Shown piece after piece: positions 17,385 to 26,880 of a DNA stretch of 64,000 nt; position 1 is the first letter of the stretch, and the number at the start of each line of letters is the position of its first letter. The position numbers and the translations under genes are program-made. Source of the DNA: Novosphingobium indicum. GTDB lineage: Bacteria > Pseudomonadota > Alphaproteobacteria > Sphingomonadales > Sphingomonadaceae. The DNA is taken from NCBI RefSeq assembly GCF_014645195.1, contig NZ_BMLK01000008.1, positions 1-64,000 on the forward strand, written 5' to 3'. Below the pieces are notes generated by a model. The model saw nothing but the letters and a program-made list of their open reading frames with translations. It ran no database searches and was not told where the DNA came from.

Positions 17385-18332
17385 TCACATCGCGTCGAGC
17401 AGGGCTGTCAGTTTCCTGGGGGCGACGTTGCGCCAGCTGCGCATGATCCAGTCGCCTAGCGAATCCCAGTCGTTGTCACCCAGATCGAGGCGAATGCCGA
17501 TCCAGCCGTCGCCGAAGTAGGCCGGCCGGAAATAGCGTTCTTCGTCCTGTTCGATCAGCATCGTCTGTTCGTCCACGCCGCTGATCTTCACGAGCAGTGC
17601 GATCCGGCCGTCGCCGTGATGGTCCGACGTGAAATAGGCGAACTTCTTGCCCTTCACGATGCCGAAGCAGGGCATGCCGTGGCTGACGATCTCATCGGCC
17701 TCCGGCATCGCCATCGCACGTTCGCGGACCTGTTCAAGCAGCCAGTCGGCGGACGTCTCGCGCGTCACGAGCCGGGCGAGGCAGCGCGAATAGAGCTGGT
17801 GTTCGGCAATCAGCACGCGGGCAGCGAGATCTTCCGGCTTGTCTCCTGGCAGGATCGCTACGGGTGTCTGGCCGAGAATCGGGCCTTCGTCGAGTTCCGC
17901 CGTCACCAGATGGACCGTGACGCCGCCGTGGCTGTCACCGGCCTCTATGGCCCGCTCGTGCGTGTGCAGTCCGGTGTACTTGGGCAGCAGCGAGGGGTGG
18001 ATGTTGACCATGCGTCCTTCCCATTTCCTCACGAACTCGGGCGTGAGAATGCGCATATAGCCGGCGAGGGCGACCCACACGGCACCGCTTTCACGGATCG
18101 CCGCGTCCATCGCCATGTCGTGTTCGGCGCGCTTCATGCCCTTGTGCGAAAGCGCGAAGGTGGCAACGCCTTCGGCCTCTGCCAGGCGCAGGCCCTTGGC
18201 CTCGGGATCGTTGGCGGCAACGAGAACGATCTCGTACGGGCAGTCCTCGGCGCGGCTGGCATAGAGCAGGGCGGCCATGTTGGTGCCGCTGCCCGAGATC
18301 ATTACCGCAACTTTCGCACGCGCCTGCGCCAT
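17385..18332 (-). CDS. purN: phosphoribosylglycinamide formyltransferase fused to a YjbR-like domain
   Basis: 315 residues against about 190-220 for ordinary PurN. Residues 1-190 are a complete GAR transformylase: VAVMISGSGTNMAALL, catalytic Asn and His in NIHPSLLPKYTGLHTHE, and the catalytic Asp in TAELDEGPILGQ. This step uses 10-formyl-tetrahydrofolate in purine synthesis. From about residue 200 a second domain appears (VRERAMAMPEADEIVSHGMP, CFGIVKGKKFAYFT, YFGDGWIGIRLDL) that resembles the MmcQ/YjbR fold (DUF-type, structurally related to CyaY and other double-wing DNA-binding-like proteins). The frame is continuous between the two. The neighbouring permease and purM point to a conserved purine neighbourhood. 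Confidence 0.9.
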   Translation of the reverse strand: MAQARAKVAVMISGSGTNMAALLYASRAEDCPYEIVLVAANDPEAKGLRLAEAEGVATFALSHKGMKRAEHDMAMDAAIRESGAVWVALAGYMRILTPEFVRKWEGRMVNIHPSLLPKYTGLHTHERAIEAGDSHGGVTVHLVTAELDEGPILGQTPVAILPGDKPEDLAARVLIAEHQLYSRCLARLVTRETSADWLLEQVRERAMAMPEADEIVSHGMPCFGIVKGKKFAYFTSDHHGDGRIALLVKISGVDEQTMLIEQDEERYFRPAYFGDGWIGIRLDLGDNDWDSLGDWIMRSWRNVAPRKLTALLDAM

Positions 18333-18480
18333 TGTCGTCTTTCCGTATCGATGTGTTCGAGAGGAACAGAGCGGCCTGCGGATCGTTGCTATCGGCTATG
18401 TCCAACATTCCGCCAGTTACCCCCGGCACGTCCCCCCTATGCGTTCGCTCGCGCGCGGGCAACCGCAGGGTGCAGACCGC

Positions 18481-19569
18481 ATGAGCGGCGCCCCGTTCAG
18501 GCCCGGTCCCGAAGACTTGCGCTACTTGCGCCGGCTGGGCTGGACCGTCCTTGTCATGGGCGTGCTGCTGATCATATGGCGCGCGTCGGACCTGCTCTTG
18601 CTGGCCTTCGGCTCGGTGCTGGGCGCGGTCGTGTTCCGCAGCGCCGGGCGGATGCTGCAGAAGGCAGGCATCCGTAACTGGAATCTGGCGCTCGGGCTGG
18701 GGATCGCACTGGTGCTCTCGGTGCTGGGCGCCATGGGCTATCTGCTAACCGTGCAGTTCGGCAGCGAGATCGGCGGGATGCTGGGGAACCTCCCGGGCAC
18801 GCTTGCCACGGTCGAGAACGGTCTTTCGACAACGCCGGTAGGCAAGGCCGTGGTGCAAGCGGCCGAGGCCGCCGCCGGCGGCAGCACGATTGCCGATCGG
18901 CTGGGCCAGTTCTTCGCGGGGGCCGGAGAGTTCCTCGTAAATCTGGTGATCGTGATCGTCGGCGCCCTGTTCATTGCGGGCGGACCGGGTTCCTACCGTA
19001 GGGGTATCATCCTGCTGACTCCTCCGCCTGCGCGCGCGACCATGGACCGTGCGCTCGACAAGGTCACGCTGGCCCTGCGGCTTTGGCTCAAGGCCAAGTT
19101 GATTTCCATGGTGCTGATGAGCGTGATCATAGGCGGCTCACTGTGGTGGGCAGGGCTCGATTCATGGGCCGCGCTCGGCTTGCTTGGGGGCCTGAGCGAA
19201 TTCGTGCCCTATGTCGGCCCCGCCATTGCCATGCTGCCTTCCATCGGGCTTGCCGCGGCGGCGGGCGGCGATCTTTTGTGGCGGACCGTGGTCGCCTATC
19301 TCGCCGTCCGCGTGATCGAGGCGTGGATGCTCACGCCGGTGATCAACCGGCAGGTGGTGCATATCCCGCCCGCGCTTACGTTGTTCACGATTCTCGGCGT
19401 AGGTGCAGTCTTCGGCGTCTATGGCGTGTTCTTCGCCGGCGCGCTGCTGGTCGTTGCCTTCGTGGGCGTGCGCGAGTTCTACCTGCGCGATACGCTCGGC
19501 GAAGAGGGCGTGCCCGCTATCCCTGAACATCCGCTGCCGGACCATCCGGAAAACGAAGGCCGGGAGTAA
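18481..19569 (+). CDS. AI-2E family transporter / PerM-like permease
   Basis: 362 residues from ATG 18481; an in-frame ATG at 18439 is possible but lacks a ribosome site. Multi-helix membrane protein with two N-terminal helices (LGWTVLVMGVLLIIW, LLLAFGSVLGAVVF), a middle amphipathic region, and the family's C-terminal helical bundle (ALGLLGGLSEFVPYVGPAIA, VIEAWMLTPVINRQVVHIPP). These two motifs are diagnostic for the UPF0118/PerM family. Substrates in the family are disputed (AI-2, sodium/proton exchange). It lies between purN and purM on the opposite strand. Confidence 0.9.
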   Translation: MSGAPFRPGPEDLRYLRRLGWTVLVMGVLLIIWRASDLLLLAFGSVLGAVVFRSAGRMLQKAGIRNWNLALGLGIALVLSVLGAMGYLLTVQFGSEIGGMLGNLPGTLATVENGLSTTPVGKAVVQAAEAAAGGSTIADRLGQFFAGAGEFLVNLVIVIVGALFIAGGPGSYRRGIILLTPPPARATMDRALDKVTLALRLWLKAKLISMVLMSVIIGGSLWWAGLDSWAALGLLGGLSEFVPYVGPAIAMLPSIGLAAAAGGDLLWRTVVAYLAVRVIEAWMLTPVINRQVVHIPPALTLFTILGVGAVFGVYGVFFAGALLVVAFVGVREFYLRDTLGEEGVPAIPEHPLPDHPENEGRE

Positions 19570-19591
19570 GTCTGGCGGCGCGTGAGCGCGC

Positions 19592-20695
19592 TTACGCGAT
19601 GTGCGTGGCTTCCCACTGCGCCAGTGCGGCCCAGTCGTCGGCAGTGCCTTGCACGGTGCAGCCCTTGTCGCCCGGTTCGATGGCGCCGATCACGAAGACT
19701 TCCTCGCCGGCGGCCTGCAATTCGGCCTGAAGCGCCCCTGCATCGTGAGCATTGACCGCGAGAACCATGCCGATGCCGCAGTTGAAAGTGCGGGCCATCT
19801 CTGCCGGTTCGATGTTCCCCTGCGCCTGCAGGAACGCCATGAGCCGCGGCTGCGGCCAAGCGCCGGCATCGATGCGCGCATGCAGGCCATCGGGCAGCAC
19901 GCGCGGCACGTTTTCGAGCAGTCCGCCGCCGGTGATGTGGGCCAGCGCATGAATGCGGCCCGCGCGAATGAAGGGCAGCAGGCTCTTCACATAGATGCGC
20001 GTGGGCGCGATCAGCGCGTCGATCAGCAGCGTTTCCTGATCGAACAGGGCAGGGCGGTCGAGCTTCCAGCCCTTGTCGGCGGCCAGACGACGCACCAGCG
20101 AATAACCGTTCGAATGCACGCCTGAAGAAGCAAGACCCAGCAGGACGTCACCGGCCGTCACGCGGTCACCGGTCAGCTGCTCGCCCCGTTCCACGGCGCC
20201 GACGCAGAAGCCGGCGAGGTCGTAATCACCCTCGGCATACATGCCGGGCATTTCCGCTGTCTCGCCGCCGATCAGCGCGCAGCCGGCCATCTTGCAGCCC
20301 TCGGCAATACCAGCGACGACGCGTTCGGCGACGCCGTTCTCCAGCTTGCCGGTGGCAAAGTAGTCGAGGAAGAACAGCGGTTCCGCGCCCTGAACGATCA
20401 GGTCGTTCACACACATGGCGACAAGGTCGATGCCGATGTGGTCGTGCCGGTCATGGTCGATAGCGAGCTTGACCTTGGTGCCCACGCCGTCGTTCGCGGC
20501 GACGAGCAGCGGGTCCTTGTAGCCTGCGGCGCGCGGGTCGAAGAATCCTCCGAAGCCGCCCAGATCGGCGTCAGCGCCCGGGCGGGCGGTCGATTTCGCG
20601 AGCGGCGCGATGGCTTTGACAAGCGCATTTCCGGCGGCAATCGAGACGCCGGCCTGCTCGTAGCTGTAGCTCTTCGGAGAGTTATCGTCGGACAT
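19592..20695 (-). CDS. purM: phosphoribosylformylglycinamidine cyclo-ligase
   Basis: 367 residues from ATG 20695 ([19 protein letters not shown]). The frame remains open far upstream, but that part is antisense to the next gene and was excluded. Catalyses ATP-dependent closure of the imidazole ring (AIR synthetase). Signatures: [70 protein letters not shown] and [18 protein letters not shown]. It is read leftward toward purN with the permease in between, so purM and purN are not one simple operon. Confidence 0.96.
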   Translation of the reverse strand: MSDDNSPKSYSYEQAGVSIAAGNALVKAIAPLAKSTARPGADADLGGFGGFFDPRAAGYKDPLLVAANDGVGTKVKLAIDHDRHDHIGIDLVAMCVNDLIVQGAEPLFFLDYFATGKLENGVAERVVAGIAEGCKMAGCALIGGETAEMPGMYAEGDYDLAGFCVGAVERGEQLTGDRVTAGDVLLGLASSGVHSNGYSLVRRLAADKGWKLDRPALFDQETLLIDALIAPTRIYVKSLLPFIRAGRIHALAHITGGGLLENVPRVLPDGLHARIDAGAWPQPRLMAFLQAQGNIEPAEMARTFNCGIGMVLAVNAHDAGALQAELQAAGEEVFVIGAIEPGDKGCTVQGTADDWAALAQWEATHIA

Positions 20696-20764
20696 TCGCG
20701 CCGCGTAGCGCTTTACTTCTTGGATTTCCATCGCCGTTTGGGCAAAAGGCCCCCGGTTTCGACA

Positions 20765-22054
20765 ATGGCGATCACGATCTCCCCCAAAATCCTGCGGCCC
20801 GACCGCAAGGGCCCCCGTAGCGGACAGCGGAAACGCGTGGCCGTGATGCTGGCTGCCGTGGCCGGTCTGGCGCTGGCCGGTATCGGCGGCCCGCGACTCG
20901 TCGCCCAGATCGAGGGTGATCGCGGTATCCCGCCGCTTGCCAATTCCGAAGACATCCAGGTCAACGGCATCGACGTCGACGTGACAGCCAAGACGGGCGC
21001 CGAAGCACGGCTCGAAGGCTGGAAGCAGGCTGAAAAGCTGGCGTGGAAGAAGCTGGGCGGTCCGGACATGCCGGTCGAATCGATCGATGCCATGGTGGCG
21101 TCGATTGTGGTCGAGCGCGAACAGGTCGGTGCGCATCGCTATGTCGCGCGGCTGGGTGTCATTTTCGACAAGACCAAGTCCAGCCAGTTCGTCGGCAAGG
21201 ATGGCGGCGGCATTCCCCGCTCGGCGCCTATGCTGGTCATTCCGGTGCTCTACTCGGGCGGCGTGCGGCAGGTTTTCGAAGTGCGCGGGCCGTGGCAGCG
21301 CGCCTGGGCCGAATTCCAGGCGGCTGCGAGCCCCGTGGATTATGTCCGTCCCATCGGCTCGGGCGGCGAATCGCTGGTGCTCACCGCAGGCCAGACCGGA
21401 CGCCGCAGCCGCTTGTGGTGGAGCACTGTGCTCGGCCAGTTCGATGCGGCCGATGTGGTGATCCCCGTTGCGCGCCTCGAGCGGCAGTGGCCGGGCGGCC
21501 CGATCAAGGGTACCTTCACGGCGCGCTATGGCCTCGACAACAAGTTTCTCGGCAGCTTCACGCTGACCGCCAGCAACGAACAGGAATTGCCGGCCATGCT
21601 CGGCAAGGCTGTAGAGCGCGTCGACGGGCTCTATCGTGATGCTCTGGTGCAGGGCATGCTCAAGCCGGACCCGACGCTCAACAGCAGCCGTGTGGCGCTG
21701 GACCGTGCCTTTGGGGAACTTCGCAATGCGATGATGCCCAAGGAAGAGCAGGGGCCGGTCGCCGCCGCGCCAACGGCAGGCCCGACTCTGGCGCCGGAAG
21801 ATGTCAGCGGCACGCCGGTTGAGAATGTCTCGGTACAGTTCGCGACTCCGGATGCCGCCGCCGTCGATGCGGCGCTTGCGGCCGTGCGCGGGGTGCCCGG
21901 CGTACAGGGCGCGGCGACTGTCAGCCTCGCGATCGGCGGTACCTCGGTCATGCGCGTGAGCGTTTCGGGCGGCGCGGATCGCATTGCCAACGCCCTGCGT
22001 GCGCAAGGCTGGAAGGTTTCCGGCAGCGGCTCTACGTTGAAGATCAGCCGCTAG
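20765..22054 (+). CDS. DUF2066-like secreted protein upstream of hda
   Basis: 429 residues from ATG 20765 ([16 protein letters not shown]). A hydrophobic leader at about 24-46 suggests export. The body has a repeated pattern ([51 protein letters not shown] near the end), the latter looking like a ferredoxin-like beta-alpha-beta unit. I call it DUF2066-like mainly from position: gammaproteobacteria keep purN, purM, DUF2066, perM and hda together, and exactly those partners are here. It ends 12 bp before hda. Function unknown. Confidence 0.65.
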   Translation: MAITISPKILRPDRKGPRSGQRKRVAVMLAAVAGLALAGIGGPRLVAQIEGDRGIPPLANSEDIQVNGIDVDVTAKTGAEARLEGWKQAEKLAWKKLGGPDMPVESIDAMVASIVVEREQVGAHRYVARLGVIFDKTKSSQFVGKDGGGIPRSAPMLVIPVLYSGGVRQVFEVRGPWQRAWAEFQAAASPVDYVRPIGSGGESLVLTAGQTGRRSRLWWSTVLGQFDAADVVIPVARLERQWPGGPIKGTFTARYGLDNKFLGSFTLTASNEQELPAMLGKAVERVDGLYRDALVQGMLKPDPTLNSSRVALDRAFGELRNAMMPKEEQGPVAAAPTAGPTLAPEDVSGTPVENVSVQFATPDAAAVDAALAAVRGVPGVQGAATVSLAIGGTSVMRVSVSGGADRIANALRAQGWKVSGSGSTLKISR

Positions 22055-22066
22055 GAACGTTCCGCC

Positions 22067-22690
22067 ATGAGGCAGATTGCGTTACCCCTGTCCGCTGCCA
22101 GCGAGAATCCGCCGCGCATTGTCGTGGGTAGCGCCAATGCTGCGGTCATCGACGCGCTGGCCGAGCCTGAGAACTGGCCTTTCCGTACGGCGATCCTCAC
22201 CGGGCCGCCGCGTTCGGGCAAGTCGCTGCTCGCCCGCTGGTTCGAGCAGACGGGAAAGGGGGATGTGGCCGACGATGCCGATAGCATGGGCGAGGACGCG
22301 CTCTTCCACCGCTGGAACCGCGCGCAGGAAAGCGGTCGCCCGCTGCTGATCGTCGCCAACCGCCGACGCGGTGCCGGGGAGGAGGCGTGGCAGGTGCGTT
22401 TACCCGATCTGGTGTCCCGGCTCGGCGCGGCGCTCGACCTCGAAATCGGCGAGCCCGACGACGAGATGCTGATCGCGCTGATGGAGCTGCATGCCGAAGT
22501 GCGCGGTATCGTTCTTGACCATTCTGCAACCCGATACCTTGTAGGACGTTGTGAACGTAGCCATCTGGGCGTGGAACGTCTGGTCGCCGCGATCGACCGG
22601 CTCAGTCTGGAGCGCAAACAGGCGCCAACAATGGCGATCTGGCGCGACGCACTGATCGAGACTAAGGGCGGCGATCTCAAGGAGCTTTGA
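22067..22690 (+). CDS. hda: DnaA regulatory inactivator Hda/HdaA
   Basis: 207 residues. AAA-type protein related to DnaA domain III; with the loaded sliding clamp it stimulates ATP hydrolysis by DnaA to prevent re-initiation. The N-terminus MRQIALPLS carries the short clamp-binding type motif (QxxLPL). Walker A is GPPRSGKS at 46-53. The tail [19 protein letters not shown] is the sensor-2-type helix. DnaA domain IV is absent, as expected for this family. It starts 12 bp after the DUF2066-like gene and probably shares its transcript. Confidence 0.9.
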   Translation: MRQIALPLSAASENPPRIVVGSANAAVIDALAEPENWPFRTAILTGPPRSGKSLLARWFEQTGKGDVADDADSMGEDALFHRWNRAQESGRPLLIVANRRRGAGEEAWQVRLPDLVSRLGAALDLEIGEPDDEMLIALMELHAEVRGIVLDHSATRYLVGRCERSHLGVERLVAAIDRLSLERKQAPTMAIWRDALIETKGGDLKEL

Positions 22691-22744
22691 GTTCGCATGT
22701 GCGCAATAGTTGCATCGCGGGCCGATTGATGGGAGTTTCGGGCA

Positions 22745-23455
22745 ATGTTCGGTAATCTTGTCCGCTATCTGGATTCCATCGTTGCGCGCGATCCCGCGCC
22801 GCGTTCGCGCTGGGAAGTGCTGCTCTATCCCGGTGTCTGGGCGCTGTTCTGGCACCGCATCGCGCATGGCCTGTTCAAGGCGCGGCTGTTCTTTCTGGCG
22901 CGGGTGGTCAACCACATCTCACGCTTTCTGACGGCTATCGACATCCATCCGGGTGCCACGATCGGCAAGAATTTCTTCATCGACCACGGCTTCACCGTGA
23001 TCGGAGAAACGGCCGAGATCGGCGACAACGTCACCATCTACCAGTGCGTGACCCTGGGCGGCTCGAATCCGACCAACGGCGTTGGCGGCAAGCGTCACCC
23101 GACGCTGGAGGACAACGTGATCGTCGGTTCGGGGGCGCAGATCATCGGGCCTGTCACCATCGGCAAGCGGGCCCGCGTGGGCGCCAGCGCGGTCGTGACG
23201 GAGAATGTGCCCGAAGGCGCGACGATGATCGGCGTCAAGGCCCGCTCCACGCTCGTTTCCGCCGAGACTTGGGCCAAGCAGTTCATGCCTTACGGCACGC
23301 CGTGCAAAGAGCCGTGCGAACCGGCGCCGAACCAGCGCGTCGACGAGCTGGATGAGCAGATCGCGCTCCTGCGTCAGCAGGTCGAGGCATTGATTGCCGC
23401 TCAGTCCGAGCGCGAGGAAGCCCAGTCCGACGGTCCGGCTTGCAAGGGCGTCTGA
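22745..23455 (+). CDS. cysE: serine O-acetyltransferase
   Basis: 236 residues. Makes O-acetyl-L-serine from serine and acetyl-CoA for cysteine synthesis. The hexapeptide-repeat left-handed beta helix is clear (IHPGATIGKNFFIDHG, ETAEIGDNVTIYQCVTLGG, KRHPTLEDNVIVGSGAQIIG). The catalytic His/Asp lie in the HPGATIG...DHG stretch. Shorter N-terminal domain than the E. coli enzyme, of the EpsC/SrpH type. The last 45 residues form a Gln/Glu-rich tail. It is followed 5 bp later by the DUF2794 gene. Confidence 0.93.
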   Translation: MFGNLVRYLDSIVARDPAPRSRWEVLLYPGVWALFWHRIAHGLFKARLFFLARVVNHISRFLTAIDIHPGATIGKNFFIDHGFTVIGETAEIGDNVTIYQCVTLGGSNPTNGVGGKRHPTLEDNVIVGSGAQIIGPVTIGKRARVGASAVVTENVPEGATMIGVKARSTLVSAETWAKQFMPYGTPCKEPCEPAPNQRVDELDEQIALLRQQVEALIAAQSEREEAQSDGPACKGV

Positions 23456-23460
23456 TCTGA

Positions 23461-23835
23461 ATGGCGGCAGGCCCGACCGGTTCCGCGAATTCCGCTTCGT
23501 CCAGCGTTGTAGCCTTTCCCGGACGAGGCCCGCAGCAGGTGGGCTTCGACCGGTTCGAACTCCAGCGCATTCTCAATCTTTATGGCCGCATGGTCGCTGC
23601 CGGGTTCTGGCGCGACTACGCGATGGACTTCGGCAAGGACGCGGCCAATTTCGCCGTCTTCCGCCGCGCCGCCGAACGGCCTCAGGCCCGCATAGAAAAG
23701 CGCCCGAGCCTGCGCAGCAAGCAGGGCATGTGGACGCTGTTCGGCGAATCCGGCCAGATTCTCAAGCGCGGGCACGAGCTTGCTGGTGTGCTCAGCCCGC
23801 TTGAGCGCAAGTTGCTGAAGGTCGTCGAAGGGTAG
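23461..23835 (+). CDS. DUF2794 family protein
   Basis: 124 residues with the family core FDRFELQRILNLYGRMVAAG and FWRDYAMDFGKDAANFAVFR, then KRPSLRSKQGMWTLFGESGQ. DUF2794 proteins are short, cytoplasmic and limited mainly to alphaproteobacteria; no function is known. The start lies 5 bp after the cysE stop, so the two are likely co-transcribed. Confidence 0.88.
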   Translation: MAAGPTGSANSASSSVVAFPGRGPQQVGFDRFELQRILNLYGRMVAAGFWRDYAMDFGKDAANFAVFRRAAERPQARIEKRPSLRSKQGMWTLFGESGQILKRGHELAGVLSPLERKLLKVVEG

Positions 23836-23883
23836 AGGCTAGCGCGGCGCAGCGAGCCGTCGCCAGGCGAGATGCTTGCTGCT

Positions 23884-24678
23884 TCATTTCATGACGGCCT
23901 TGCCGGCTTCCTCCAGCCGCGCAATTCGCGCTCGGCGTTCGTCTGGCGAAGTGGGCGCAAACCCCGGCAAGTCGTCCGTTGCCCCCCAATTGTGTACGGG
24001 ACCGAGTGCGAGCCTTTTCAGCGCCGTTTCCGCCACATCCTGTGGTGCAGCCAGGCCGGTCGGCAGAGGAAGGCCCTTTTCCGCAAGGGCGCGCCGAAAT
24101 GCCGGTGTGTCGGTCCGGCCCAGCATCAGATTGAGAACATCGACGCCGTAGGGCTTCAGTTCGGACCAGAGGCTTTCGCCGAAGCTGAGCAGAAATGATT
24201 TTGCCCCAGAATAGACGGCGAGCGATTTCATGCCCCCGTAACTCACGCCGGTGCCAAGCAGAATGATGCCGCCGTGTCCCCGCTCACGCATATGGCGACC
24301 GAAGTGGTGGCAAAGCTTCAAAGGCGTGGCGACGTTGAGCGCGACAAGATCGAGCCAGGCAGGCATATCAGCATCGAGGAATTCCTGGCCGTTGAGGTCG
24401 GCGCCCGCATTGGCCACGAACAGGCCGACCTCTCGGGAACCTACTGCCTGCACGATGATGTCACAGGCATCCTCGGCCGTAAGGTCGGTGGCGATCGTCA
24501 GGCTTTCCACTCCGTGCTCGCGTTCGATTTCGGTCGCGAGGTCGTTCAGCGGCTCTATCCGTCGCGCAACCAGAATGGGGCGTATACCTTCGGCAGCGAT
24601 GCGGCGGGCAAAGGCAGCCCCGGTTCCTTCGGATGCGCCAGCAATCAGAGCCCAAGGCCCATATCGATCGATGAACAT
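23884..24678 (-). CDS. short-chain dehydrogenase/reductase
   Basis: 264 residues with a Rossmann nucleotide site (LIAGASEGTGAAFARRIA), the NAG-type motif (FVANAGADLN) and catalytic Tyr-x-x-x-Lys in YSGAKSFLL. A C-terminal extension contains helical Arg/Glu-rich sequence. The substrate is unknown; the closest feel is the DltE/YqjQ-like acyl or sterol SDR group. It stands alone on the minus strand. Confidence 0.85.
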   Translation of the reverse strand: MFIDRYGPWALIAGASEGTGAAFARRIAAEGIRPILVARRIEPLNDLATEIEREHGVESLTIATDLTAEDACDIIVQAVGSREVGLFVANAGADLNGQEFLDADMPAWLDLVALNVATPLKLCHHFGRHMRERGHGGIILLGTGVSYGGMKSLAVYSGAKSFLLSFGESLWSELKPYGVDVLNLMLGRTDTPAFRRALAEKGLPLPTGLAAPQDVAETALKRLALGPVHNWGATDDLPGFAPTSPDERRARIARLEEAGKAVMK

Positions 24679-24843
24679 GGTGTCCCTTCAGAAGCAATTG
24701 CGCGCGGATTGCCACTCTCTGCAGGTGGAGCCAATGACCGGGGATTGCTAATCGGCATGACGATGCCAGCGATGCTGCATGCTCTTTGATCGTGCCGCAA
24801 AACGCCTGAGAGTCGCTACTGAAGCTGATGCAGGGCTTGAGCC

Positions 24844-25476
24844 TCAGGCGAAAGTGTGGCGGGCGGACAGAAGATCGCTTTGAGCCTGCGTCACCTTATT
24901 GATGATCTGCAGCAGGCACCATGCCGATGCGATGCACAGGGCGAGCGAAAGCAGCCCGAACAAATCCTGCTTGTCATGTGCTGGTGAAAACGCCGTGATG
25001 AAGGACAGGGTATTGGCCGCGATAAACGTCGTCCACCACGGGGCCATTTCGGGAGCGTCCCGCACGGCCCCAGATTCGAGAGAGTGGCTGCGTCGCCAGA
25101 GTTCGCGCATTGCGCGAAATGGTTCGATCAGGTTGGCGATGGGGATGAAATACCATCCGACAGCCCATCCTGGCGAGTACTTCAGGTCGGGGCATTTCAT
25201 CGCGACCAGGTTCGCGTGCGCCCGGTATATCCACATTACAATCGGGATGGTGGCGGCAATTTGCAGGAACCAGTTAAGCAGTCCGACGACGAGGCCCACC
25301 ATACTCAGCGCGTCCAGGTTGCCGGTATCTTCATAGTTCAGTTGCCCCGCCATCAGGCCAAAGACTTGAAGGATCTTGAACGCAGATACGCCGATGTATG
25401 CATAGATGACATAGGTCGCGAAGGCGCGGCGCGCCTCCAGGACTCGCAAGCATTTCCAAAGCGTGGTTTCTGGCAT
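24844..25476 (-). CDS. DUF4328 membrane protein
   Basis: 210 residues with about four transmembrane helices. Diagnostic segments are IVMWIYRAHANLVAM and SPGWAVGWYFIPIANLIEPF, followed by RAMRELWRRS, the conserved core of DUF4328. No function is known for the family. It is a lone gene flanked by SDR genes. Confidence 0.82.
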   Translation of the reverse strand: MPETTLWKCLRVLEARRAFATYVIYAYIGVSAFKILQVFGLMAGQLNYEDTGNLDALSMVGLVVGLLNWFLQIAATIPIVMWIYRAHANLVAMKCPDLKYSPGWAVGWYFIPIANLIEPFRAMRELWRRSHSLESGAVRDAPEMAPWWTTFIAANTLSFITAFSPAHDKQDLFGLLSLALCIASAWCLLQIINKVTQAQSDLLSARHTFA

Positions 25477-25541
25477 GTCCCTCCTGCGCGATGGCTGGTT
25501 GTCGTTGCCAGCGGCGTCGTCTTAAATGGCGTTTCTAACTG

Positions 25542-26447
25542 TTAATGCTGCGATTTCATCAGCATCCGCAGCGCATGGTGCGATTGTTCCATGCCGTTCT
25601 CGAACACATGATCTCCCGTTCGCTCGCGGATGCGCGGCCAGGCCTTGGCGAAGCCTTCGGCGGTGCGTTCGTTTTCGGGCAGCAGGATGCCCTCATTCAT
25701 GGTGATGAAGGCACTCTGGAAGACGCCGCCGCCGGCTGCGACAATGGCGTCCGTGGGTGCGTCTTCGGACACGAGGAAGATCGCTGCGGGGACCACGTTT
25801 TCCGGCTCGAAGGCCTTGTAGGCTTCCTCGGGGAAGATGTCGGCGGTCATGCGCGTGCCGGCGGTGGGAGCGATGCAGTTGACGCGCACGTTGTACTTGG
25901 CGCCTTCCAGCCGCAGCGTGCGGGCGAGCCCGAGCACGCCGGCCTTGGCCGCGCCGTAGTTGGCCTGTCCGAAGTTCCCGCCGAGCCCTGTGGAGGACGT
26001 GGTCATCAGCACGCGGCCATAGGTCTGATCGCGCATGATGTTCCACACCGCCTTGGTCGCATAGGCGCTGCCGAGCAGGTGGACGCGCAGGACCAGGTCG
26101 AAGTCGGCCGGGTCCATCTTGGCGAACGTGCGGTCGCGCAGGATGCCGGCATTGTTGATGAGGATATGAATGCCGCCCCATTTCTCCATTGCGCGCGCGG
26201 CCATCGCCTCCATCTGCGCGAAGTCGGAAACGTCGCCGCCATCCGCCATCGCCTCGCCGCCTGCGGCATGGATTTCCTCGATCACGGCCAGCGCAGCGTC
26301 GGAATGGCCGGTGCCGTCGCGCGCGCTGCCTAGGTCGTTCACGACCACTCTGGCGCCGCGCCGGGCCAGTTCCAGCGCATAGGCACGGCCCAGACCGTTT
26401 CCGGCCCCGGTAACGATGGCAACCTGCCCGTCGAGGGAAATGGACAT
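25542..26447 (-). CDS. SDR of the (3R)-hydroxyacyl-CoA dehydrogenase type
   Basis: 301 residues. Cofactor site IVTGAGNGLGRAYALELA, the long insertion VVNDLGSARDGTGHSDAALA characteristic of peroxisomal multifunctional protein 2-like SDRs, NNAG, and catalytic YGAAKAGVL. Such enzymes oxidise (3R)-hydroxyacyl-CoA or hydroxysteroid substrates with NAD. The 70-residue C-terminal extension after the SDR fold (GGGVFQSAFITMNEGILLPE onward) is usual in this group. No fatty-acid or steroid genes are adjacent. Confidence 0.85.
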   Translation of the reverse strand: MSISLDGQVAIVTGAGNGLGRAYALELARRGARVVVNDLGSARDGTGHSDAALAVIEEIHAAGGEAMADGGDVSDFAQMEAMAARAMEKWGGIHILINNAGILRDRTFAKMDPADFDLVLRVHLLGSAYATKAVWNIMRDQTYGRVLMTTSSTGLGGNFGQANYGAAKAGVLGLARTLRLEGAKYNVRVNCIAPTAGTRMTADIFPEEAYKAFEPENVVPAAIFLVSEDAPTDAIVAAGGGVFQSAFITMNEGILLPENERTAEGFAKAWPRIRERTGDHVFENGMEQSHHALRMLMKSQH

Positions 26448-26643
26448 GAGGGACTCCCGTAAGTGTTATTGGCGGGATGGCAGGTTGCGGCGGGCCGTTC
26501 AATCGAGAGTTTTGCGCAATGCCGTGCGGTCCCGTGTCAGCCAAATCCGGCGGACATCCCGAGACAGCGACTTGCCCCGGCGCGCCTCCCGAGTCATAGG
26601 CGCTGCTAACGAATCTGCCCGCTCCCTAGCGAAAGGCCCTGCG

Positions 26644-26880
26644 ATGAAAGTCCGCGTCCACGTCAGCCTCAAGCCCGGTGTTCTCGATCCGCAGGGTCGG
26701 GCCATCCACCATTCGCTCGAGGGACTGGGCTTCACCGGTGTCAATGATGTGCGTGCCGGCCGCCTGTTCGAGCTCGATGTGGCGGACAGCACCAGCGACG
26801 AAACGCTCGACGACATGTGCCGCAAGCTGCTCGCCAACATGGTGATCGAGAACTACCGCATCGAGAAGGTGGCCGCCTGA
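26644..26880 (+). CDS. purS: phosphoribosylformylglycinamidine synthase subunit PurS
   Basis: 78 residues from ATG 26644 ([20 protein letters not shown]), preceded by AGCGAAAGG-like sequence. PurS is the small dimeric scaffold of the three-part FGAM synthetase (PurS-PurQ-PurL), with conserved [20 protein letters not shown] and the tail [16 protein letters not shown]. Its stop overlaps the purQ start by one base. purL is not in the window. Confidence 0.95.
   Translation: MKVRVHVSLKPGVLDPQGRAIHHSLEGLGFTGVNDVRAGRLFELDVADSTSDETLDDMCRKLLANMVIENYRIEKVAA

Noticed and set aside
20696..22006. Upstream extension of the purM reading frame, giving an 804-residue protein
   Set aside because: The extra 437 residues are antisense to the DUF2066-like gene and have low-complexity His/Arg/Asp-rich composition; PurM begins normally at 20695.
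26482..26643. Longer PurS start upstream of 26644
   Set aside because: The open frame continues to 26416, but the family N-terminus MKVRVHVSL starts exactly at 26644.
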